Positions 32,349 to 43,835 of a stretch of DNA of 64,000 bases are shown piece after piece. The notes under the pieces are model-generated. The model was given only the letters and a program-made list of their open reading frames with translations. It searched no databases and was not told where the DNA came from. Origin of the DNA: Plantago ovata (taxonomy: Eukaryota > Streptophyta > Magnoliopsida > Lamiales > Plantaginaceae); the NCBI GenBank assembly GCA_028274465.1, contig CM051458.1, forward strand, positions 26,427,566 to 26,491,565, written 5' to 3'. Position 1 is the stretch's first letter. Each line of letters begins with the position of its first letter. A program made the position numbers and the translations under genes.

Positions 32349-33554
32349 TGATGAACCGGAATTTGTCAGATTCTAATTAATCAAATAAATTTGTTTTTAG
32401 CCAAAGGCAATTCAAACTACAACGAAAATCGTCGTGTAGCAGTAAAATAAACTCGAGTGTCGATCTCTAAGGACGATAACTAGCGTTATCTAATTAACTT
32501 AAACTATAAAATCAACAAACGACTTAACACAGATTTTCTTATCAATTATAATGGAAGTTAGTGATAGTATGATCATTCAAAGCATCAGGTTAATAATCAT
32601 GCATGAAGTACCCGATCGTTTTGCATAGAAATCTAAGATCATGAATTGTCCAATGTGTTCCGTTCAATTCAACACTACGAAGATAGAGGGCTTAGATAAA
32701 TCAAAGAAATAAAGCAATAACTCAGGTCTGATTCGCGTTACAGCCATCATGCATAATTAAGAACCCTAGCTAAGAAATCACATACTATCACCAATGATAG
32801 ATTTAGCTACTCATAGATGTCATGCAATCAACAGAAATCAAAGCAAGATTGAATGAAAACATGTTGAAAGATATAAATATAAATAGAAAAATCGTGAGAT
32901 ACAATGTTACCGACGAAGGTTGTCAATCTCCGAAGAATTGCGAACTCACAAGCAAGATAATCCTCCAAATTGATAAGAAAAATAGTCTCCTATGCTAAGA
33001 ATTCCCAGAACAGGCTCTGGAGAATTCCTATCTAAAACTAATGTGAAAAGTATGAAAAAAGGTCTGAGAAAGTATGAAAACGGAGAAAATTGAGCAACTA
33101 TATATAGGTATTCGGCAGGTGTGGGGCGAGTCGCCCCACACACCGGGCAAATCGCCTGGTGTGGGGCGGTTCGCCCCACGTCCCGGGCGAATCGCCTGGG
33201 ACCTCCAGTCTGCTATTGACGCATTTTCGACGTGTTTTTGTATTTCTTTTCCTTTTCGGACTCGGTTTTTGCCTTCTAGTGACCTTTTACCCTTTAGACT
33301 CGACCCCTAGACTTCAAATCCTATCCGAATCTTCTAGATACTCCAAAGAGGCCTTCGGAACACCAATTCCTCGTCCACTTCAATATAATTGCCCGGAAAA
33401 CCTCGTTTTTCACCCAAAACCTGTAAAATACAAACTAAAGAGAAACGTGACACTATTCTAATAAAATGCACTAAAATATAGCTAAATTAACATAGAGGAT
33501 AGCTAAATTGGTGAAAAAAAGACTCGAATGAAAGTGTAAAATACACGTTCATCA
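32349..33554 (-). repeat. A3 3' LTR
   Basis: Reads TGATGAACGTG from 33554 down to ...CCGGTTCATCA at 32349. It includes the GC-rich palindrome cluster (33120-33212) next to a reversed TATATATAG box (about 33099-33107). Confidence 0.9.
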
Positions 33555-35374
33555 AACTCCCCAAACGAACCTTTGCTTGTCCTCAAGCAACTAAGCTAGA
33601 CTCTAATGCAAAAAACTATGCAACACAAAAAATGGAGTCTCATGCCAAATGAAATGAACTAATCTGTTGAATCTATCAAAAAACATATGAACAAAAACCA
33701 TACAAATCATAACATGGATATTGGTTGAAAAATGCCTCGATTGACTCATACACATTCATATAAGCACTTATGTCAAGACAAGATAGTCTCTCGTAACATT
33801 CTCTACCTGGGACCTAGTCAGTGACGACGTAATGAAACATGTTAAAATACGAATGGTTGTCCCCGTGCCTATGAAACTGAGGACTTACTGCTGTTCACCA
33901 AGTTAAGACTTTCCTCAAAGAGGTCGAACCAATACTGGCTCTCATCAAACGAAGGAGGATTCCTTAAAAGTTCACACTCCCCTATTCTATCCATCTCTCG
34001 AGCAAAGCCTTAAACTAATCACCACTTCCTGAATGGCAGGACGAGGTGGTCTAGAACAGATGACACTCCAACAAACAAAAGACAAAAAATTACAACTCGA
34101 TTACGAACATTACAAGAATTGAAAAACAAGACAAACACTTTGTTAAACTGCTTTTTGGCTTTCTTTGGACCCTTCTTGCTTTTTTTTTGGGTCTTTTTTT
34201 TTTTTTTCTTTTTTTTCCTATTCCAGATTTTTTCTTTTTTCCTGGAATTTCCTTCTTTTTTTTTTTCGATTTTTTTCTTCCTTTTTTATTATAGCCCGCA
34301 GTAGCACAACGAAAAAGAAATTACAATGACACACAAACGACCTCCTCAAACTATTCGAAAGATAGGTTGAAGCACAAACTTTACGAAAAAAAAAAACAGA
34401 CTCACAACACACACTTAAATCGAAAAACAAGTCTAATGATAGCGTAACCCCCCAAACCTATTCGAAAGAATAGGTTGCAAACAAAGGATCTCACAATCTC
34501 ACACTACCTCCTTCCTAGCATTTAGCAATCTCAAAGCAAAGTGAAGACTTGTTGCCTCTTAGGTACATAATTACTCGGAAAAACAACCATAAGATCCTAC
34601 CATGCATCATCCTATTATAAAGGCCTTCGTGAACCGCAGTAGAGAAAACACCCCTAGTGATGTCGAGACTACCAAGCTTAACTAAGTGAAAACATAGATG
34701 TGACAAGCCAAGCGAGAAAAACTCAAACAAATTCACAGAGAGATGAAACAATGTTAAAGGTCATAACTAGTTAATCTACCCAATAAAAAAGTTAAAAAAT
34801 TGGCAATTAACTCCACACAAAAACATGCAAAACTATACTAGGATGAATGTAGTGAATGCAACTAAATACTAAGAAAGCCGGTAAACGTGCAAATGCAAAT
34901 GCAAACAAAAGGTTTCACGAGTTTATCATAAGCAACACAGTATAGAGATAGCAAGCGATAAAACCCCCCAAACCTGAAGTCGTCGCTCGTCCCGACGTCG
35001 AAAGTGGATTTAAGGTGAGAGCTAACTTGTACTGTAACTATAGGACTCAAGGAAACTCGTGACAAACCCAAACGGGCGATAAAAGAAGTAAAAGATCAAT
35101 AATTTGCATAATAGGAGAAAAATGGGGATCCGGACCTCCGGGTTTCTTGGAACCCGGGGCGACGCCCCAAGTGGGGGCAATTCCCTGGGCGTCCAGAATG
35201 TCCCAGGCGGACCTGGTTTGCCAGGAGGATCGATACCACATGGGGGGCGTTCGCCTGGCATTCCAGACTCCTGCGAGAATGTCTTTTCCTCCCACACGCA
35301 AAATTATCATTTTAAAAACTATTTTATCGCAAGAAAAACACACGAACAATAAATATGCATGCAATGCAAGAAAT
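33555..35374 (-). other. A3 3' UTR with hairpins and polypurine tract
   Basis: Polypurine tract (reversed, 33555-33575), the conserved hairpin at 34455-34476 and a degenerate copy at 34349-34368, a T-rich block on the plus strand (34170-34285), and a GC-rich palindromic patch (35133-35270) equivalent to A2 7240-7370. No gene is seen. Confidence 0.72.
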
Positions 35375-35474
35375 NNNNNNNNNNNNNNNNNNNNNNNNNN
35401 NNNNNNNNNNNNNNNNNNNNNNNNNNNNNNNNNNNNNNNNNNNNNNNNNNNNNNNNNNNNNNNNNNNNNNNNNN
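35375..35474. other. Scaffold gap (100 N)
   Basis: Exactly 100 N, the usual placeholder for a gap of unknown size. A3 sequence ends on the left; a chromovirus LTR end begins on the right. Confidence 0.99.
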
Positions 35475-35760
35475 CCGTTACAGTTGGTATCAGAGCTTGA
35501 GTTCAAACTCGAGCTTGCTAGGATAGGATCTTTTGACCTTTGGGGTGTGTGTGAGGGTCCGAGTCGCTGGTTAGGTCTTGCATTTTCTTTTACTTTTCTG
35601 ATCCGAGTCTTACGTACTAACCTTAAACTGTTTCTTCATCTTCTCTATTCTGATTCTGACGTCTTTCTGATCTGTTTCTGAAACTATTGAACTTCCGTGG
35701 ATGCTTTTGATTTTGACGTAGTTATTAACTAGATAAATACGCATGTGCTTACAGATAGGT

Positions 35761-36201
35761 ATGAGTACCGAAAAGAAATTCAACCGTTACCGCCTAGTCG
35801 AAGGGGAGTTTAACCCTTATAACTCCGTTCCCGTCATTGGCATTTACGCTGGAAGCGTGATGGACAGGGTCGTTCGTGAACGAGACCACTACTGGCTGGA
35901 AAACATGAAGCTTCAAGACGAAATGGCAACGAAGGATGCGGAAATCGGATTCCTTAAGATGGCTTTACGTGCCGCAAAGGAGCACTCCGGCTTTGTCTCG
36001 TTAACCAGATCCAACCTAGGCATCAAGATTCGTAAGAGGAAGGCTTGGAGGACGTTTCCCAGGGGTTGCAGACCTTCACGTAGAGTGGAGGATGAGGAAG
36101 AACCCGAAGAAGAACTCGAGGAGGACCCCTCTGAGAAAGAAGGAGAAGATACACACGTGCCCGAACGACGTTTCGAAGACGATATCGAGGACGTTTATTA
36201 G
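35761..36201 (+). CDS. Extra chromovirus ORF upstream of gag (146 aa, unknown)
   Basis: Intact open frame between primer site and gag, starting MSTEKKFNRYRLVEGEF at an ATG that follows an AG dinucleotide (GCTTACAG). An in-frame ATG also exists at 35743. The middle, about residues 40-80, is a likely helix or coiled coil (MDRVVRERDHYWLENMKLQ then ATKDAEIGFLKMALRAAKE). A basic patch (IRKRKAWR) and a strongly acidic tail rich in Glu/Asp follow. No zinc finger, protease or membrane segment is seen. The C1 counterpart differs by a few residues and one frameshift. I do not recognise a family. Conservation of the frame in two copies suggests a real protein. Confidence 0.6.
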   Translation: MSTEKKFNRYRLVEGEFNPYNSVPVIGIYAGSVMDRVVRERDHYWLENMKLQDEMATKDAEIGFLKMALRAAKEHSGFVSLTRSNLGIKIRKRKAWRTFPRGCRPSRRVEDEEEPEEELEEDPSEKEGEDTHVPERRFEDDIEDVY

Positions 36202-36564
36202 GATAGATGCCTTTTCGAGCTCGTACCGAATTTCCTTTTTGCGAAGCGAGTTTTTTTAGTTCAGCCCGACTGAGACTGTTTATGCTTTTACGTTTACTTG
36301 ACTCTGTGGTTTTCTGTTTTCTCGCTAAGACGAGTAGAGACTGGTTTTCCTTTGAACAATTGCATGCTTGGTTTATTTGAGACTGCGTTGATTTCTTGAT
36401 TTTGCGTCTTGTTTTAAAGTTCAAGGCATGTTTTCTTCACTGCTCAGTTTCACACCTGTTGTAGAAGATTAAGTACTGGCCTTAGTTCTTTTTCTTCCGT
36501 TCTCTTCTAAGTTAGAAATTCGAGGTTGTTAAATCAACTGCTAAGTAGTGCCCCTTTTGTTAGA

Positions 36565-37189
36565 ATGAATCGCAGAAACACTCGTGGTGCCAGCAGTAAT
36601 GGAAGTGGAGATGATCAACATGTTGAAAATGGAGACCAAGTGGACCGCATCATCACTGCTTTGGGAAATTTCAGCGAAACCATTCGCCACGCTAGAGCAC
36701 CACCTATTCAGCCAGCTCCTCCGCCACCACCACCGATTCAGACCATCGATCAAGCTGCGGAACATTTCACTCGATTCCATCCCGAAAGGTTCGAGGGAAC
36801 GCCTGATGCCCGTAAGGCTGAGCTCTGGATTGAAAGTATGGAGAACTTATTCTCGATCCTGCACTACCCGGACGAGAGGAAAATTGAGCTTGCTGCTTTC
36901 CAGTTCGTGGGAGCCGCCAGGAACTGGTGGAGGACCGTGAATGCAAGATGGAGGCAAGAGGGAGTTGCTCGCACCTGGGAGAACTTCACCAAGGATTTCA
37001 TGGTTAAGTACGTGCCCCGCCTGGTCCGCGAGAACAAGAGAGATGAGTTCCAGGCTTTGGTGCAAGGGAACATGGATGTTGCCGACTACGACTCAGAATT
37101 TACCCGGCTATTGAAGTATGTGCCACATTTTCAGGACGATGAACGAGAGAAGGTGCGCCACTTTGTGAAGGGTCTGAACTCTGACCAAG
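36565..37189 (+). pseudogene. C2 gag, N-terminal 208 codons
   Basis: Starts MNRRNTRGASSNGSG and stays in one frame through RKIELAAFQFVGAARNWW, the point where C1 has lost a base, to HFVKGLNSD. Homology to gag ends at about 37189 and the frame stops at 37203 in foreign sequence. Zinc knuckles and the whole of pol are absent. Confidence 0.85.
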
Positions 37190-37662
37190 AGAACTTTTCT
37201 TAAGGCCGACCACACACGTTGGGCCAAAGCAAGGATCAGCTTTTCGGAAGCTTTTCTTGGTCCAAAGAAATGACTAAATGGTCCTTCAACCCTAATATGA
37301 GACTTAGACCAACACCAGGAACCTCCAAGATGGGCTTTGACCTAAGGAGGATCCAATCCTAACCTTACACTTGTCACGATCCTATAAAAATTTACAATAA
37401 AATACTACAAGTATAAAGGGGAAGCTCATTTATTTCCCCAAGGTAACTATTCACCTACCCTCTCATCATTACTCTACATTGACTAGGGATCTCTACCAAC
37501 TCCCTCCACGTAAAGTTGTTCATCCGGTTTGGTCATTGACAAACCAAGCTAGCAGTCCTACCCCCTCCCCTTAGTTCCAAAGATGTTCCCGCATTGAAGA
37601 CTGCAGACGAATTAGCAAGAAAGCACGAATTACCCCACAACATGTGCTGGAAGTATAAGGTG
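37190..37662 (+). other. Unassigned stretch, possible LTR fragment
   Basis: No coding region. Contains a TATA-like CCTATAAAAATTT near 37381 and pyrimidine-rich sequence downstream, which resembles LTR promoter regions of other plant elements, but no family match can be shown here. It lies between truncated C2 and CACTA-2. Confidence 0.35.
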
Positions 37663-37683
37663 CATTACAAGAAAAACCGGATT

Positions 37684-38065
37684 TAGCGATGCATTCCATC
37701 CGTCGCTATACAGGCCCGATCCGTCGCTAACAGGCATTAGCGACGGAGACTCCGTTGCTAAATAGGACGTCGCGAAACGTGATGTCGCTAATGAAATAAG
37801 CGACGGATAATATGATCCGTTGCTGTTTTCAACGACGGATTAAACGATCCGTCGCAAACTTCATCGTTGACCAAAGTTGTGACGGAATACTTATCCGTCT
37901 CCATATATAGCGACGGATAAACTTATCCGTCGCTAAACGGAGCGACAGGTGTCTAGACGTGGTTCAAGCTCTTTAGCGACGGATAATTTCATCTGTCTCT
38001 ATATATAGAGACGGATAACATAATCCGTCGCTATATATAGATACGGATAACATCATCCGTCGCTA
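37684..38065 (+). repeat. CACTA-2 left subterminal repeats
   Basis: Direct and inverted GCGACGGAT / ATCCGTCGC motifs, densest between 37690 and 38065. Confidence 0.87.
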
Positions 38066-38669
38066 AATCTGGAGGGTAAAAACAAATTTTTTTTCCCTAT
38101 TTTGATAGCCAATTTATAATACCAAAATCTGTACATACAGTATATACATCAATTGTCCATAATCCTCATTGAAACGAGTCATAAAGTAAACTCAAAATGG
38201 TGAAAAATCATTAATATAAATAGACAAATGTTGGAAGTTCATTGCACACGAATGTATATAAGGTGTTGAAGATTCTAAACTAGTTACAATGCATGCAATT
38301 GCTAACTCTAATAATCCAACATTGCAAAGTAACAATTCCAAGTCCAAAGGATCCCAATCTACACGAACATGCCTGTAAAAACAAAATGAAAAGGAGAAAG
38401 TTAAAAGATTGAACCTGAGTCAACATACAACTCACATAGCCCTAAATTCACTAACACATGGTGACTAACATATCACCCAAACACATACAGTGGCTAACAT
38501 ACCACTCACACTAATGAACCAGTTTGTAAACGTACCATGATAGCAATAAGGCATTGTGAATCACACAGCTGGCATGGGAAGCTGAAGTTGACCAAGGTGG
38601 GGATCTGCAAAGACAAAGAAACCATACAAAATGAAAGATGTAAGTTCATATGTACACATCAATTGCAAC
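38066..38669. other. CACTA-2 non-coding 3' region
   Basis: AT-rich sequence downstream of the transposase remnant. No reading frame, repeat or RNA signal was recognised. Confidence 0.5.
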
Positions 38670-40900
38670 TTATTCAGTAATTAATAAAACTTTCGTACTT
38701 AGTGCATAAACAAATAAACCACACAGACAATACATGTAAGTATAGTTTGTACCCTCTTCATCGCCTGTGGCTAAGTCCACAAATGTGCCATCGTGAAGAT
38801 GTATGACTTTATCCATGACATGAACGGGGTTCCTATCAAGTGCACCCAAGTCCACACTCACTTCTTGGTAGGAGTTAGTCGTTGAGTCATTATCCTCAAT
38901 GTACTCCACCTTGGAGCGTGCACGTATATGGATAGCAGCCACCCAGTCATTTTGGGACCGTTTCACGGTGGGATATGGAAGATACATCACTTGGCGTGCT
39001 TGAGTAGCCAAGATAAAAGGTTCATACTTCCTACACTTCCTCTTCAAGTTAATGTCAACCGATTCACTCTGCTCATTCATCCTTGTACCTTCTGGAGTGG
39101 GATCACACCAATTAACTTCGAAGAGGAAGACCCTTTTCTTAGGCGTTCCGGGGTATTTAAGTCTGATGATTCGTTTCAACTTCCCGTAGAAATCAAACAT
39201 GTCAGGTGATCATGTATCTGCTGCATTGACAGAAAACCCTGAGTTGGTGGTTGCCATGGCCGAGTTAGAATGGCCAACCGTGTGGAATCTCAATCCATTG
39301 ACTATTTAACCTTCATATGTGTGTGCCAATCTATATGGCCCAGCGGAAAGGGCATGGAGATATGGATCATCAACCCTGTTCTCTTCATTTCTGACATAGG
39401 CCTTGAACCAATCTGCAAATTCAGCTTCCAACCTCATGGTACGGTCATACTCAATGGTGTCATCTGCCATGAGTGGATCCTCTCGCAGACATCGCTCTTT
39501 GAAAGCACTGCGGATAATTAAGTAATGATGAGAAGGTATCATTTAGTGGGTGTCCAATGGAGATAGTATTTACAAAGTGAAAGGAGAAAGGTACTTACGT
39601 ATTGAATATTATGTCGAATGGGGTTGCAAGATGCCCTTCTCCCACAACTCGAGCAACTCCTTGATAAGGGGCTGCAAGAATACATCCAACTTCACACCAG
39701 GATCATCTGGCCCAGGCACCAACACAGTCAGGAACATGAATGGTGACTTCATGTAGTCACCAGGGGGAAGATTGAACGGGGTTAGCATCACTGGCCAACA
39801 CGAGTGCCTCCGTTCACTACCGAACGGGTTAAACCCATCTGTACAAAGCCCGAGTCGTACATTCCTAGGCTCGGCTGCGAAATCTCCATAGAGCTTGTCA
39901 AACTCTTTCCATGTTGGTGTGTCTGCTGGGTGCTCCATTAGCTTAGGATCCTTTGGAGCCACTCTTTCACTGTGCCACCGCATCTTATCGACCGTTGTGA
40001 TGGATGCATACAGCCTCTTCAACGAGGTGCTAGGGGAAAGTACCACATCCTCTTGAAAGATAGATTCTTCTTCTGTCGTTTGTTTGATGCCCCCTCTTTG
40101 TAGCGACTGTATCTTGCATGGCCACAGAACTTGCACTCAAGTAGATCTTTGTCCTCCCCCCAATAAATCATGCACATCTTCTCACAACAATCTATCTTCT
40201 CCATAGGCAACCCCATAGCTCTCATCTTCTTCTGAGCTTGGTAATAGTCCTTAGGCACTATATTGGGTTGAGGACAACACTCGGATAGCAACTGAACATT
40301 TGCACTGAAGGCCTCCTCAGACTGGCCTCCACCCAATGCCTTGTTAGCCATCAGCCTAGACAACAAAGACATCTCCGTGTGTGTAGGGCATCCTTCCCAT
40401 ATGGGTTTCTTCGCAACTTCCAACATGTAAAAGAATTTCTGGTCCTCTGCATTTGGTGGCTCCTCTACATCATTAGGAGCAAAAGCTGGACCAGCTAGAT
40501 TATGCACCATCTCTTCCATCCGCTCACCATCAGAAGCATTACGAAGTCGGGGAAACAATTGAGAACTTGGACGGGGATCAGAGGCACTTCCCCTCCTTTG
40601 TCTCTTCTTCATCATCTGTGGGTCTATTGGAAAGGGAAGTGGTGGTAGTTTCTCACCATGACAATCCAATATAGCATATCCAGGAACAAACTCATTCCGT
40701 CTCAAGTGTTCAACTACCGTTGCAGGAGGCAAATAGTTGAAATTCCTACATTTTTTGGCATTGCAAGGGCACTTTATAGACCCTTTGCTCACACAATTGG
40801 GATGTGCCAATGCAAATTCAATGAAGGCTCGTACGCCTTCCTCAAAACTAGGAAGGATGAATCCATTAGCAACACGGTTATACATCCAAGAACGATCCAT
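38670..40900 (-). pseudogene. TNP2/TNPD-like CACTA transposase, internally deleted
   Basis: Reading from 40900: MDRSWMYNRVANGFILPSF, a transposase-associated domain with KCPCNAKKCRNFNY; a linker; then CKFCGHARYSRYK and MWYFPLAPR. A frameshift near 40020-40070 leads to KRLYASITTVDKMRWHSE, DGFNPFGSERRHSCWPVML and LTVLVPGPDDPGVKLDVFLQ (39609-40136), the start of the TNP2 transposase domain. The rest of that domain is missing. A possible intron (donor GTAAGTAC near 39598, acceptor CCGCAG near 39510) leads to EAEFADWFKAYVRN and to YGKLKRIIRLKYPGTPKKRV (38670-39305), matching the usual C-terminal regions (DUF4218- and DUF4216-like). TNPD cuts the element ends in En/Spm; this copy cannot, because the catalytic middle is gone and stops are present. 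Confidence 0.85.
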
Positions 40901-41439
40901 CGGATAAACTACCTATATATAAAAATACCAATCTAAACAAAATAATATTAATTACAACATGGAGTCAATCTCAATCTCAACATTTAGCATTCATACATCA
41001 TATAGTCAATACTCAATTTCAACATTTACCATCCATACTCAATACTCAATATCACCAAGAATTCAATTTCACCATAAATCTATCAAATTATCAAGTCCAA
41101 GGATAATATACTACTCCATACTTATTACACAACCTAGTAGGAACTAAACATAAACATGAATTTGCTCAAACACATCGAATATCAACGAATTCCCAAATAT
41201 TTCAAAGTTAGGGTTTATGCAAATTACCTTCAATTTTGGAACAAATGGTCCATGGGTAATGAAATTGAATGCCCAATCTTGTTCCTTGATCCACTAGCTT
41301 CGAATAGACTCCAAGATTGCTCGATTTGGATGAGTAATGCTCAAGATTCAAATTTTTCTTATTTTCGCGGGTTGAGAAGAGAAGAGGGGCAGAGAAGAAA
41401 TGGGGGAGGAAGAAGACGATCGCGATCTGTATACAGAAC

Positions 41440-41750
41440 TTAGCGACGGATGATATTATCCGCCGCTAGTTAGCAACGGATAAGGTCATCCATCGCTATA
41501 TGTTGATTATCCAATTTCTTTCCCTTTTATTTTTATACTGGTCAACTCCAATAGCGACGAACAGTTTTATCCGTCCCTAATTTAGCGACGGATAAAACTA
41601 ATCCGTCGCTAAATGCAAGCCGGATTGGGTGTTCCAAAGGACGAACTGAGCTTAGAGCGCAGTTCGTCCTCATTCGTCGCTACGAGTAGCGATCCGTCGC
41701 TATTTAGCGACGGATGCCATCCGTATCTATTGATCCGTCGCTAAAAGCTG
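41440..41750 (+). repeat. CACTA-2 right subterminal repeats
   Basis: GCGACGGAT-type motifs in both orientations up to the right terminus. They begin just upstream of the transposase promoter region. Confidence 0.87.
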
Positions 41751-41767
41751 TATTTCTTGTAGTGGTG

Positions 41768-41888
41768 GTGTAGTGGACGTGTGCTTAGGCTGGTAAAGAA
41801 GAGGTGTAGGCTTCGATCCTTGACGGAGACATAAGGCGGTTTAAGTGAGGAGATATAAGGTTGTATAGGTTATTTGTATAAAAAAAAT
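41768..41888 (+). mobile_element. Possible tRNA-derived SINE
   Basis: Contains a box A-like TGTGCTTAGGCTGG and a box B-like GGCTTCGATCC about 35 bp apart, then a short body ending ...GTATAAAAAAAAT. The layout resembles plant tRNA-derived SINEs, but the matches are imperfect and no target duplication was identified, since CACTA-2 lies directly to the left. Confidence 0.4.
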
Positions 41889-42147
41889 ACTCCCTCTGTC
41901 CCTCTATAAATTACCCAGTTTGATTTTTTCGGTCAACAACTTACAACTTTGACTTCCGATTACTCTTAAATTATAATGGTTAAATATTTAATCAAAATTA
42001 TATTATGAAACTTTAGGATCTATATTTTCATAATATAATTTCGTTAAACATTTTACCATCATAGTTTAAGAGTAATCAAGAGTCAAAGTTGAACGTTATT
42101 GACCGAAAAAGTCAAAATGGGTAAATTGTAATGGGAAGGAGAGAGTA
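41888..42147. mobile_element. Stowaway MITE with TA duplication
   Basis: A 256-bp element (41890-42145) starting CTCCCTCTGTCCC and ending with the near-complement GGGAAGGAGAGAG, flanked by TA on both sides. Roughly the outer 100 bp of each side are inverted copies, for example CAACTTTGACT on one side and AGTCAAAGTTG on the other. No coding capacity; these are moved by Tc1/mariner-type transposases. Confidence 0.92.
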
Positions 42148-42387
42148 GTGTAGTAGTAGTTGTAATATTTGTTGTTTCAAACAAAACCCACAACATGTGA
42201 GTTAGATATTTTCAATTTTATTATATAAATAAACAAATATAGTTTGATTTAATTTATATTTGTTAAATTTAATTCGTTTTGATTCCTTAGATTCAGTTCC
42301 GTCCTCGTAATAAACATTTTGGTCAATAAATATATATATTCATGACTAAAAGCTAAACGTTTTTTGATCAAAAGCAAAATTTATATA
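42148..42387. other. AT-rich sequence, nothing recognised
   Basis: About 240 bp between the MITE and the LINE target duplication. Very AT-rich, with no ORF and no repeat structure seen. Confidence 0.5.
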
Positions 42388-42520
42388 TACTAAAAGTTAA
42401 ACTTTTTTTTTTTTTAAGGAAATGGTCATTTATTGACTACGGAGTAAGCAAGTTAGATCTTTTTTGACAAACAGATCGGTACACCACACTGTTTAAGTCT
42501 GAAAATAAAAGATTCGAAAG

Positions 42521-43835
42521 TCACGCAGGGCAATTGTTCTTAAAATATATAGAAGGTTCTAAAGAGCTTATGAAGTCCGAAATGTAGTTAAAACGACCGG
42601 CTGGTGTGTCTTGAAAATTAGCCCGTCGAAGCTTGCCTAGTTCACTTCCTTTTTTTGCTAGATGATCAGCTACGCCATTTCCTTCCCGATAGACAAAATG
42701 TATGGCCACGTTCTTGTTTCTCATGACTTCCTCAATGTCTCGGACTAATTCTCTGTGCTACCATGCTACTTGATTCACCCTGTTAATACAATTAAAAGCA
42801 TAAGTGGAGTCAGTTTGGATGATTATATCTTGGAGGTTTAAATCATGGCATAAGATCAGTCCTGCTTTGATTGCCAAGAGTTCTGCAGTGTTGTTTGTTG
42901 TTCTTCCTACAAAGGCATGCAATGCCACCACAAGTTCACCCTTATTATCCCTTATGACACACCCAATACCTGCTCCTTCATAATCAGAAAGAAAGGAACC
43001 ATCCGTGTTTAAACATACTTTACCTGGAGGTGGTTTTATCCATTTACATGGTACCTTTATACTTACCCTTGAAGGTGATGTTGTCATTTTTCCAAAAACT
43101 GTATCCTTAGTTAAGTTCTGCAATTCTTTCCTTAGATGAAAGCAAGAGATTGTTTTATTAGGAAAATTAAAACTATTCCTCGCATTCCAAATTATCCATA
43201 AGAAGTTCAAGTTAATAATTTGAGATATGTGATTAGTACTTTCCTGGAAAACTAAGGAGTATAAGGAAGGATTTAAATGAGCAGGTATAATTTCTTTTCT
43301 CAAATCATCAAAGCAAGGACAAAAGAAGAAAATATGAGTCAAATTTTCCTCCTCTTTTCTGCAAAGTCTATAAACAGGAGTGTCAATTATATGTTGTTTG
43401 TATAATCTATCAGTTGTTGGTAATCTATTATGAAGAGCTGTCCATAAAAATAATTTAATTCTAGGAAAAATGTTAAGATTCCAAAGCTTTAACCAAGGTA
43501 AAGCAGGTAACACTGGTTTCATAAGCATTTTATAAGCACTCTTCACTGAGAACAAGCCAGAGTTTGTTCTGTTCCAAACCGGTTTATCATGTCTATTAGG
43601 AGTAGGAGGGTGCCAAGCAAAAATTTCTTCAACAATTTCTAAGGGAAGCACCCTTGTTAATTTATCTAGGTCCCAATTACCATTTGAAACAAAATCACAA
43701 ACTTTTTCTTGTAAGTTAACATTTGAAGAGTAATCAGCCAGTTTTTTATTTCCTAACCATTTATCCAACCAGAAATTAATAGAGGACCCATCCCCTAGAT
43801 CCCAAGAAAGTCCCTCCTGTAAATCAGGTTTTAAT
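42521..43835 (-). pseudogene. LINE ORF2 C-terminus: zinc-binding region and RNase H
   Basis: After RT, the frame has RIKLFLWTALHNRLPTTDRL and CRKEEENLTHIFFFCP, the zinc-binding region of plant L1 ORF2 (about 43330-43470). It then has RNase H with CLNTDGSFLSDYEGAGIG, TAELLAIKAGLILCHD and IIQTDSTYAFNCI (the D-E-D residues). An in-frame TAG at about 42756 replaces the second Trp expected in VAWW, and the domain finishes at 42521 with REGNGVADHLAKKG. The RNase H tail is a plant LINE trait. Confidence 0.9.

Larger units (their letters stand above)
32349..35374 (-). mobile_element. Athila-like element A3, 3' part only
   Basis: Minus-strand element whose 3' LTR (32349-33554) and 3' UTR (33555-35374) are present; the rest lies in or beyond the scaffold gap. 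It is the same family as A1 and A2. It inserted into the C1 3' LTR, so it postdates C1. Confidence 0.85.
35475..37189 (+). mobile_element. Chromovirus copy C2, 5' part
   Basis: Begins with the last 8 bases of the LTR (CCGTTACA, 35475-35482), then the primer site (35485-35496), the extra ORF and gag. It is very similar to C1 26494-28195, with scattered substitutions and several indels. Homology stops at about 37189, where unrelated sequence begins, so the element is truncated there. Confidence 0.88.
37663..41764 (-). mobile_element. CACTA (En/Spm) transposon 2, deleted TNPD-type
   Basis: Ends CATTACAAGAAA (one change from CACTA, 37663) and TTTCTTGTAGTG (41764). The 3-bp duplication GTG is at 37660-37662 and 41765-41767. 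Subterminal GCGACGGAT repeats lie at 37684-38065 and 41440-41750. The coding strand is minus: a decayed transposase of TNP2/TNPD type with an internal deletion (38670-40900). No TNPA-like gene is seen. The ends and subterminal repeats resemble CACTA-1. Confidence 0.88.

Noticed and set aside
41156-41443. A 95-codon plus-strand frame near the right end of CACTA-2.
   Set aside because: It lies opposite the transposase leader and partly overlaps subterminal repeats; no domain or splice context supports it.
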